A stretch of DNA of 64,000 nucleotides, taken from NCBI GenBank assembly GCA_037176885.1, contig JAWWNJ010000023.1, positions 2,108,001-2,172,000 on the forward strand, written 5' to 3'. Position numbers and translations under genes: made by a program. The stretch comes from Favolaschia claudopus. Lineage: Eukaryota > Basidiomycota > Agaricomycetes > Agaricales > Mycenaceae. Shown one piece after another: positions 55,339 to 64,000 of this stretch. Below the pieces are notes generated by a model. The model did no database searches and was not told the origin of the DNA. It saw only the letters and a list, made by a program, of their open reading frames with translations. Position 1 is the stretch's first letter, and every line of letters begins with the position of its first letter.

Positions 55339-58050
55339 AATCAAGTTTGACGTGATGGCAGAAGGTCCGAGGCCACATGAGTCCGATTTTTGAAAAAGTG
55401 CGTAATCGTTGTTTCTGCCGTTTCCCGCGTCGCTGAGGTCCAAATGGAGTCTCAAAGCCGTAGATGACACTCCGAGGTATGTTGGATTTGTTGCCGGAGT
55501 GTGCCGAGGGCGTTGGTGCAGCGGAGCGGAAAACGAACATGAGTGTTGGAAGCAAGAGGTGAGTTTTCTCCTTTCGGAACTCGTAGGAGTTGAAAACTCG
55601 CCTTACAAGGAAATTTTGTTCCGCAAAGCCGAAAGTCGAACATGGGCCACGTTTTCTGTTCCCACGGTCACAAAAAAATCAACACTCTCTCTTCTTTCAT
55701 CATCTGCCAGCAAAATCGACTTACGCAAGGGCGGGCGGGTCACCGCTGCCGACGACGCGCGTCGCCGGTGATTTTTCTATCCGTTTCTCATGGGTTGATG
55801 TCGGTTAGCGAAACAAACCAGCGCGCTCGCAGGGACTTCGCAGGTGCGGATCTCGGTATCTAACGGGATCTTGTGCGCGCCCATACGACCAAAGCTCGGC
55901 GTCTTCAAGAATTCTATTGATTGCCTGGAAGGCAGTGCGGGCTTCTCGGAATCTCACCAGATCTCACCAAAATTTTGCCGACTTCACGCTTGGCAGCCCT
56001 CAATTTTCATGGTCTGCACGATTCTGGCTGGCTGGAAAGCGCGCTTGACTGGTGCTATATACCTTGCAAGGTCTGTGTGAGCTTTCAAGCTCTCCAAATT
56101 CCCTGCTTTCTCAAATCTCGGCTGTGAGTCTGCCAGCTGAAAATTTTACGTTGAACATCAATTGACGAATTGAATTCAAGTGCTCCTCGGTGTACCGGCC
56201 TGAGAAGGGCGTGACGGTGTTGGATTCGCGCTGAGCAACGGCGACACGCAGTCATGTGTCCGCGTTGTTGAGGTTTTGATTTTCCGGAAGCGAATCTCCG
56301 GAATTTGAGGTGTACGTATTTTTAATTCGTTACGACCATCTCTCTCTCTCCTTCCCCCACCTCATTCTCCTTCCTTTCCCCTCCCTTCCCCCGCTCTCCC
56401 TTTCCCCTCTCCGCCTCACCACCGGCCGTCTTAAGCCCAGAGCTGTATGCTAGTGAGGTGCTCCCTTGGTGTTCCTGAATCACCAAATCTGACGACTTTT
56501 TCAGCGTTTTGTAACGGGAATTTGGCCGCCGGCAGGCAAAGACCGCCCTCCAGACTCAAAGCAGCGGCATTCCCACGAGCTTCACGAGCTCTTCGGCTCG
56601 TCGACGACGCGCCGCGCAGCGGCGCTGTAACGCGCTGAGTATATAGAAATTCGCCCGCCGAGCGGCACACTAAGGTGAGTATATTTATAACTTTCTACGC
56701 CTTTTCTGACCTCACCGTAGCGCTTTTTCACCGGGAATTCGGCCGCCGGCAGGCAAAAGCCGCCCTTCAGACTCAAAGCAGCGCCTTCCCCCCAGCCTCA
56801 CGAGCTATTCAGCTCGTCGAGGACGCGCCGCGCAGCGGCGCGAGATACCTTTGACTATATAGAATTGTTTCCCGCGAGCGAGACCCCGGGTGCGTATCCC
56901 TTTCATCTTTTTATACTGATTCTGACACTAATTCCACCACTTTTGCGCCGAGGATTTTGCCGCCGGCAGGCAAGAGCCGCCCTCCATACTCAAAGCAGCG
57001 ACCCTTCCCAGAGTCTCGCGAGCCTTTCAGCTCGTGGAGCACGCGCCGCGCAGCGGCGCGTATAGCTTTGACTATACAGAAATTCATCCCGCGAGCGGGA
57101 CCCTTAGGTGGGTATTCCTTGCTGTTTTTATCCTTATTCTGACGCATTTTTAGGCAGTTTTGCACCGGGGATTTTGCCGCCGGCAGGCAAAAACCGCTCC
57201 TCCAAACTCAAAGCGACGTCATCACGAGCTACGTTGCTCGTTTCGCGGCGGTAAGGCGTCGAGTATATAGAAATGCGTCCCGCGAGCGGGCTCTCGGGTG
57301 TGTATTTACTAACCCTTTCATCTACGTGCCTACCGTAATGTAGTTTACAGATCTCGCACTTCAAATCTCACCCAAGCCGAATTCCCGACATTTTCGGGAA
57401 TTCGATTTTTCGCCGTCCGGCGAACAAGGTTGGTGCAAGGAACGAACCAAAGGTGCGTTTTACTTCTCTTGAAGCTCTACTGACTTCCAACGTTCAGTCT
57501 CCCCGCTCCCCGCGAGCGGCGTTGTTCCCTTTCTCATCAAAGCTCAAGATCAAAATCAAAAATCGATTTTTCGGCGGCCGCCGAGCGCCGAATTCATACG
57601 GGGACGTTTTCAGGTAAGCAAATTGAGTCGTTCAATTCAGTCTCTCTACTCACTTACCTCCAAGCCCGGCTTTCAAATTCGATGTTTCGAGTTCCCGTGA
57701 AGCTCAACTTCAACACCAACAAGTTTCCGGTATGTTCAGCTATTCACTTCCCACAATTTCGGACTGACCCTTTGAATTCCAAGTAGACTTTGGTCTTCTC
57801 AAACGAGCGCAAAATCAAATGGATTCCATAGTCTCGGTATGTTCCCAGTTTCATTTGTACTGACTTGGTTGTTTTTGTAGCCGCCAAACCTCAAACCAGC
57901 GCAAACAGCTTGTTTCAAGTGAGTTTTGACTTCGTTCAATTACTTCAAATGCTGTTTACTGACTTGATTGAATTCCAGCCTAAGCGCAATTTCATTACAA
58001 GTTCAAAAAACAGCCGAATTGGCGTGATTTCGCGTCACAAAGAGGTAAAA
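55339..58050 (+). repeat. Array C, unit 4
   Basis: Four recognisable hairpin-exon modules between about 56505 and 57295. The module at about 56941-57111 is open in the frame GRQEPPSILKAA, then APRSGAYSFDYTEIHPASG, through its whole length; its neighbours are interrupted. Confidence 0.62.
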
Positions 58051-58110
58051 CGCGTCCAGATCAGTTCAAATACGACTTGTACATTATTTACGAACGAGTA
58101 CGTTGACTTT

Positions 58111-58150
58111 GACGCGTCGAAACGCGCTAATTAACGCGTCTCGACGCGTC
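58111..58150. repeat. 40-bp near-perfect palindrome, unit 4
   Basis: As in unit 1, with one extra substitution in the left arm. Confidence 0.82.
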
Positions 58151-58347
58151 GTTTGACTTCAAGTTGAATTTCTACCACTCCAGTAGTTTACGTTCTTAGT
58201 TTACACTGTATTTGTTCGAAAAAATGAATATATTCACTTCAAACTGTCTAAAACAAAACTGTACAGTAGAATCCCAAGACCCAGCCAAAAGGGCCAGCAA
58301 AACGGCATCCTGCAAGTCCAAAAATCCAAATTTTCTCCCCGGGACTA

Positions 58348-59976
58348 TCAGAAACAAAACAGAGACATACCTGTGTGAGGTCCGTGCACGACCAGAAAGC
58401 TATAAGTTTGGGGCTTGCGAGTCGCTTGCGACCTTGGTCGCGCGGCGAGCTTAGTTGCGAGGCGGGCGCAGTGGTGCTTAAGAATTTCCTTTTTGGGACA
58501 ACGAGATTTTATTGCAAAGTCGACTACATACAGCAAGTACACGACCCCCTCACACACAAACGGCCTATAATTCGTATGCAGCTGCTCATGCCGCTTACAA
58601 TCATGCTGCCGCGCGAACCCCTTCCCGCACCCCGGCCACTTGCACAAAAACGGCCTCTCCTCATTATGGCTGCGTATATGCCCCTTGAGATTGAAGCTCC
58701 GCGTGAACGTCGACCCGCAGCCGGGCACGGGGCACACGAAGGTCGCCTCCTGCTTGCGCCGGTTGTGCGAGGCCTTCTGCGTGCGGATGGTGGTGACGTT
58801 TTGTTTGCTGACCGTGTTGTTGTTTAAGTTGGAGTTGGAGGGGAGGGAGTCGGGGAGAGGGACGGGGGAGGCGTGCGGGGAGGGGTACGGCGAGGGGCGC
58901 GTGGAGGAGGCGTTGCTCCACGACCCGCTCGAGTGGCTGCGGTAGTGCCCGCGCGCGCGGATCGACGGGGGCGGGGGGTCGACGGGGCTGAGAGATTGCG
59001 CAGTAGAGGAGAAGTCGACCGGGAGGAGGGACCGCATGTCCTCGGAGCGGGTCTGCCTGGTGTGTCCTGGCCGGGTGTGCTCGGAGGCGGAGCGCGAGCG
59101 GCGGAGGTCGGGGGAGAGGAAGCCGTTGTTGTCGCCGAAGTGGAAGGAGTTGAACGACGGGCGGGGGCGCGGCGCTTCGTCGTCGAGAGCGGAGCCGATG
59201 TTGCCCATTTGCCCGATGAAGTTGTCGTTCCATTGCGGCGGGTCGTGGTCGGAGCTGCTGCGGGGGCGCGGGAAGTGCAGGGGCTGTTCTTGGGGTGGTT
59301 CGCGCAGAGTCTCCAAGCTGGTTTGGAACGGCACCGCAGCGGAGGCAGCGCCGCCGCCGCTCACGGGCGTAGCTGGCACGATGTGCAGCCGTGGACCCAG
59401 CCCATCACCTTCCGGCGCGTTGATGATCGGCGCAGTCATCAAGCGAGGAGGAGATTTCGGATGCGGGGACGGCGGGCGGTCGCGCGGGAGCGGGTCGGTG
59501 CCCCAGTTCGGGGACCTGAACGTCATGTTGTCGAAGGCTTGTGCGACGTTCATGCGGGGAGAGCCGGATTGCGAGATCGAAGAAGCCCGAGAGCGCTGTT
59601 CGCCGCTGCCGGTGCTGGAGGGCGAGCTGTAGTCGTAAGAAGCGCCGCGCTCCACATTCACAGGGACGGAAGAGAAAGAATAGTCGGTGTCGTTGAACAT
59701 GAGTAAAGACGAAGATTGCGGGGGATCGTATTCCGATGGGTCGTATTCGGGCACCACTGCTGCCTCTTCTTCAAATAAACCTAGATCCCCACCGCTAAAG
59801 CTGAGTTCCGAGTGGCCAGAGTACGGAGAGTTGTGGTAAGAGCCGTTGTAGGACGGAGTGTGAGGAAACTGAGGGCTGCCCAAATTGAAAGCGGCGTCTG
59901 CCGAGTCGAGTTGTATGCGAAAGTCATTGCCTTCGTCTGCTATATACTCTGCGGTGTCGTGATGCTGAGGATCCAT
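58348..59976 (-). CDS. CRZ1-like C2H2 factor, copy 5, finger 3 truncated
   Basis: Frame of 542 aa. Fingers 1 and 2 are intact; after NYRPFVCEG it reads into the unit tail (VVYLLYVVDFAIK) as in copy 2. A local change near residue 335 (FSSTAQSLSPVDPP instead of FSGPQFLSPVDPP) is specific to this copy. From about 59170 rightward it is nearly identical to copy 4, differing at only a few bases. The stop lies about 160 nt past an AATAAA. Expression and function unknown. Confidence 0.7.
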   Translation of the reverse strand: MDPQHHDTAEYIADEGNDFRIQLDSADAAFNLGSPQFPHTPSYNGSYHNSPYSGHSELSFSGGDLGLFEEEAAVVPEYDPSEYDPPQSSSLLMFNDTDYSFSSVPVNVERGASYDYSSPSSTGSGEQRSRASSISQSGSPRMNVAQAFDNMTFRSPNWGTDPLPRDRPPSPHPKSPPRLMTAPIINAPEGDGLGPRLHIVPATPVSGGGAASAAVPFQTSLETLREPPQEQPLHFPRPRSSSDHDPPQWNDNFIGQMGNIGSALDDEAPRPRPSFNSFHFGDNNGFLSPDLRRSRSASEHTRPGHTRQTRSEDMRSLLPVDFSSTAQSLSPVDPPPPSIRARGHYRSHSSGSWSNASSTRPSPYPSPHASPVPLPDSLPSNSNLNNNTVSKQNVTTIRTQKASHNRRKQEATFVCPVPGCGSTFTRSFNLKGHIRSHNEERPFLCKWPGCGKGFARQHDCKRHEQLHTNYRPFVCEGVVYLLYVVDFAIKSRCPKKEILKHHCARLATKLAARPRSQATRKPQTYSFLVVHGPHTGMSLFCF

Positions 59977-59989
59977 TGTGTTGTACTGC

Positions 59990-61914
59990 CTTGAGAGAGA
60001 ACGAGTTTCAAAAGGAAAGGTGTCGTTGTTTGGCTTTGTTGTGGTTTGCCTTCACTCCTTCCCTTGTATTTCACAGCGCCGTCGACGGTGACCGTCTGCC
60101 TTGTCTTGTGAAGACAGCTGGCGAGGACGGCGTCGTTGTTTAGTTGTGCAGCCAATTTCTCTGCTCTCTCACTCTCCCACGGTCTCTTTTTTCCACTCTC
60201 CTTGATATTCCAAGGCTATGCTGTCCCTCCCATCGCGTCTTCAACACACCCGGCTCTGTTCTCCCATCCCTTCATCCCCTCTCCGACGAATCACCAACAG
60301 ACGGCCATGATTCAGTACACCGCCCCAAACAACAACAGCAACAAGATATCTACCATGCCCTCTGTCAGCACCCCATCCCGTCCCGTTCCCTGCGCGCGTC
60401 TATCGACACTCTACCTAACAAACAAACAGCGTCTATCCCTTCCCTCAAACAACGCGTCGAGTGTTCCGCCGGGATTCGCCGAGGTACGTTCCCGTCCCTC
60501 GTCCCTTCCCTATGCCACTAACCATCATCCCCAGTTTCGTCCTCCCGCGTCAAACGCGTAGCGTACACGCGCTCTCACTCTCCCCGGCAACGACGACGCG
60601 AACGTCAAGCGATACAGTCGCCGTTCAGCGAGTTTGAAGGACGAAAGGTGCGTATTGATGCTTTGTTGAGTTCTTTCTGGTTGATTAACTCATCCCTTTC
60701 CCCTTACCTCAATCTTCCCAGCGCCAAGCCTAGCGCCAACCTCACGTATCCCGTCCCCATTGCCCCACCTACCTCCCCAGCTAACCCCGCGTCCCTTTCG
60801 CGAACCCGTCGCTTCCGGCATCACCTCACTTCCCAACGCATCAACGCGCCGTTTCGCCTCAAAACCCCGCCACCTCACGGTCTACTCACCTCCCCACCAC
60901 CACCTGCATCCCCCAACGCCTCGGCGGCGACGTCCACGTCATTAACGTACGTCGCCGCTATCTTCTTTAGTGTCCGCGGCTAACGAGATCTTTACAGCAG
61001 TTTTCATGCCCTCTCGACCTCGTTCCCGCCTTACACCCACACCCACTCTCGAGTCCATCAACCCACCAATTCGGCCCCACCGAGTCCCCGCCTCCTCGAC
61101 GCCGCCGTCATTTGCGAAGCCGACGCCGACGCCGTACAGACATACAGCGAAGTAAATACAGGGTGCGTCCCGCCCTTCCCTCTCCCTTCCGCGCCTTCCT
61201 AACGACATCCCCAATTCCTTAGCCCACCTCCTCCTTACCTCGATCCGTACCGGCTGCGTACCGGCTGCCAACGCTCGATCCCGACCAGCCGAACGCCGCC
61301 ACCTTACCCACGCGTTCCGCTGTCCCGACACCCTCAAAGCGGAAATCCACCGCCTCGCTTCAATCCCTTCGCCCTCCACCACGCCGCTCCTGCGCGCCGA
61401 TCGCCGCCGCAGCCCCCCACGACACCCTCGCCGCTGCCCTCGTCGACCGTCAACACCGTCAACGTCAGGAACGTCGCGCCGCCGACTCGCTCGGAAATGC
61501 GTTAAAAACTTGAATTTAAGTAAGTTCTCTTGTTTTTTGACCCCGAACGAACGAAAAGATTCACTTCAGTGAACAGACGAAGGCGGCGCGGACTCGTCTT
61601 GGTCAAAACCTCGACGACGCCGTCGTTTCGGCGCCAAGCGCGCCGACTCGTTCAAAAGCTCGCGCTAGGATCAAATCAAGGTGAGCTCTTTCGTTCTTGA
61701 CGACGAACGAAAGAAACAGAACACTTACCTATCTACACAGCTCAAGTCCACGCGAGTCGCGTCGAGTTGCGCACGCGAAGGAAACGGGACAGCGGCGTGG
61801 GAGGGCGGTTAATGCGCGCACCGCGCGCATTCGCGGCGGGAAGAGATGGGAATGGCGGAGATAGGCGGCGGGTCGAGCTGTGGAAACGAGACGAGACGAA
61901 GTCAGAAGCGTACC
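59990..61914 (+). repeat. Array A, unit 5
   Basis: Full-length version. Intron-like segments include GTACGTTCCCG near 60484 with CACTAACC and a CCCCAG end, and GTGCGTCCC near 61163 with TTCCTAACG. Confidence 0.58.
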
Positions 61915-64000
61915 GTAATCTAACTACCTTGTAAGTATCTAGTCAAGTTGAATGAAATGAGTTTTGTTTTCAATACCTGCGCGTTGAATTGTCAGTAAGG
62001 AAATCATAACCAGCGGCGTACCGAGTCGAGTTGAGTTGAGACGAATCGAATGAAAACGAAACGAAAGGAAAGGAAAACTCACCTGTGTTGAACTCAAGCT
62101 GAAATCCCGACGATTTGAGTTGAATGGAGTTGCACTGTTGGAAAAGATGAGTTATGAACCGTGCGCTGAGTTGAGTGTCAGCGCACGAGGAACTTGAAGT
62201 AAATGAGGAGCTTACCTCGAGGCATTCATTTCAATTCAGACCAACGCGAGTCGAAACGAATCGACTCGCTCGCGATGAACCAACCCGTTGTTTTTGAGAA
62301 TTGAGTCGAAAATCTGGCAAGTAAAGCAAAGTGAAGGTGAGTTAAGGTTCAACGCAGGAAGTTGGAACGGTGAATGAATGAACTGAAATCAAACGAAACG
62401 AGTCGAACGAATTGAAATGGAATGAAAAAGAAAGAAACGCGTACGGTATACCCGTCGAAGACTCGGGGATCAAAATAAAGATGAAGTTGAGTTGAACTCA
62501 ACCTTGACTTCACTTTACCTGTGACTCGCAACATACGAACGAAGGAAAGAAAGACAGAGATAAACGAAATAAACGGTACTGAAGCTCACCTCACTGGAGT
62601 CCGAGGTTCATTCTACTTCTGATGATACGTTGACTTCAACCTTGAATGGATTATTTGTCGACTCTCGAGACTCATTAGCAATGAACCGAGAAGGCTGTAG
62701 AACCAACGAAAGGTTAAGGTGAGTTGAGGGTTGGTTCGAGTTTACATTGAGGTGAACATCACATACCTCAAAGACATGTCTGTGTATGCCTTCGATTGCA
62801 TAGATGCGCGCGCGCGCGATTCAAAGCGGCATAGGTCTGGCCTTCAAACAAGTCAATAATCAGAGTAACGAATTGAAATTAAACATACCTGAGACGAAAC
62901 CGGCATAGTTTCGGCGTTGAAGGTGAAGTACACGGCGAGTTTGGTACGGAGATGCATAGTCTGGGCATCTGGAGTGTACAAAAACGGAGTTAGCATCGAT
63001 TCGAGTCGTATGTTGAAATAAGAGTTGAATACATACCGGCATAAGTTTGGTATACCTTCAATTGTACATGCGCGCGGGCGCGCGATTGAGATCGGCATAG
63101 GTTCGGCCTTCAACGTTGAACACAAAGTCAGTCAATAGTTAGGGAGTTAGGGTAAGGAGGTGAAATTCTACGTACCTGAGCCGAAAGTACCATAGTTTCG
63201 CCGTTGGATTTGAAGTACTTGAAGAGTTTGGCACGTAGATGCATAGTTTCGGCCTCTGGCCTTCAAAATTCAAGTTAGACAGTCAATATTGAGAGTAAGG
63301 AATTGAATTTGAACCGACCTGGAACGAAAATAGCATAGTTTCGGCGTTGAATCTGAAGTCTAGGGAGACTTTGGTGCGGAGATGCATGGTTTCGGCCCTG
63401 AGAGTCCAAAAGATCAAGTTAGTATCGATTTGTATAGAGAAATAGAAAGGGTTAGACGTACCGGCATAGTTTCGGTATCGGGTCAAAATAAGGGATCCGA
63501 GGAAAGCCTACAAGTAAGTGAAATCAAGTCAGATTGAGTCAAGAATTGTTAGCAATGCGCACCATGAGTCCAACCCAAACACAACTTCAAACCCAACCCC
63601 GAACTCCAGGTCAAACGAACGAAGGCGGCCTTCAAACCTCTTCAAACCTTTTAGTTAGATTCAAGTCACAAAGCAAAGAAATCGTACTCACCCGTACAAA
63701 ACCAGCTCAATCTCAACAGAGCTAACCCGAAAGTCGTTGATCAAGTCAATCCTGAGAGATTGGGTCAGTAAACGAAGAGAAACACGCGAAAGAAACACAG
63801 AATCGGCTCACCGGGAATCCCCGAGACAACGCCGAACTCAAGCCAGGTAAGAGTTTTGAAGTGTTACTTGAATTCAAAGCGTCCCATTGAAGCGATAGGT
63901 TCAACGAGACTATCAAAACGGTTAGTATTCGATCATAATAGCGATATTGAAACTCACTTAGACAGCCGAAATGTGCATCTCACCAAGCTATTCAAACGGT
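61915..64000 (-). repeat. Array B, unit 5 (partial)
   Basis: Clear chain on the minus strand. Exon-like 80-nt and 50-nt pieces between about 62765 and 62980 are separated by an intron of about 47 nt (GTATGT, ATTGACTTG, TTTGAAG). The CG-rich GCGCGCGCGC tract (about 62808-62818) lies in an exon-like piece and varies in length between units. Hairpins at 62160-62187 and 62246-62269 are perfect. Confidence 0.63.

Larger units (their letters stand above)
48712..58545. repeat. Tandem unit 4 (9834 bp)
   Basis: Distinct in three ways: array A has lost several hundred bp after 50397, array B is longer, and a 584-bp transposon-like insertion interrupts B. Its C2H2 5' half is almost identical to that of unit 5. 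Confidence 0.87.
58546..64000. repeat. Tandem unit 5, continues beyond the window
   Basis: C2H2 copy 5, a full-length array A and the first part of array B are present. The number of further units cannot be told. Confidence 0.85.

Noticed and set aside
18758..64000. Repeat-induced point mutation as an explanation for unit divergence
   Set aside because: No excess of C-to-T changes or AT enrichment in the duplicated C2H2 exons, and RIP is mainly an ascomycete process.

Overview
The window looks like the nuclear genome of an agaricomycete (mushroom-forming basidiomycete). The genes are dense and carry many 45-60 nt GT-AG introns with CTRAC/CTGAC branch points. The set includes two F-box proteins, a 7TM DUF6534-type membrane protein, a Zn2Cys6 regulator and basidiomycete-type conserved proteins. 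No bacterial, organellar, rRNA, tRNA or CRISPR signal was seen.

Left part (1-18.2 kb): ordinary single-copy genes. In order: a regulator with two consecutive Zn2Cys6 clusters (+, 1147-3261), a 15-exon DUF6534-type membrane protein (-, 3894-5619), an F-box protein (-, 6294-7520), an 824-aa conserved fungal protein (-, 7766-10461), a second F-box protein (+, 11061-12455), a Ser-rich protein (-, 13261 to about 14300), a conserved basidiomycete family protein (-, 14350-15995), and a poorly resolved locus with a duplicated exon-like segment (16.5-17.1 kb). Exon structures were worked out by hand from splice signals and reading-frame continuity.

Right part (18.2-64 kb): a head-to-tail tandem array of a unit of about 10 kb, with four full units and a fifth running off the window (starts at about 18758, 28734, 38553, 48712 and 58546). 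Each unit carries (i) a CRZ1-like three-finger C2H2 factor on the minus strand, (ii) array A, plus-strand intron/exon-like modules diverging from that gene, (iii) array B, minus-strand mini-exon modules converging on A, (iv) array C, plus-strand modules diverging from B, (v) a 40-bp near-perfect palindrome, and (vi) a tail that joins the next unit inside zinc finger 3. Because the junction lies inside the gene, only the leftmost copy keeps its natural 3' end. Copies 2 and 5 lose finger 3, copy 4 also has a frameshift, and copy 3 has regained the last exon as a chimera.

Arrays A, B and C are the unexplained part. They are tandem modules that keep good 5' splice sites, branch points and 3' splice sites. 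Their exon-like parts are full of short inverted repeats, some with compensatory base-pair changes, while reading frames are mostly broken. The simplest reading is a multi-intron, hairpin-rich transcript family (or the decayed remains of an intron-dense repeat gene) amplified together with a transcription factor gene. Identities between units were judged by eye; no alignment or search was run.
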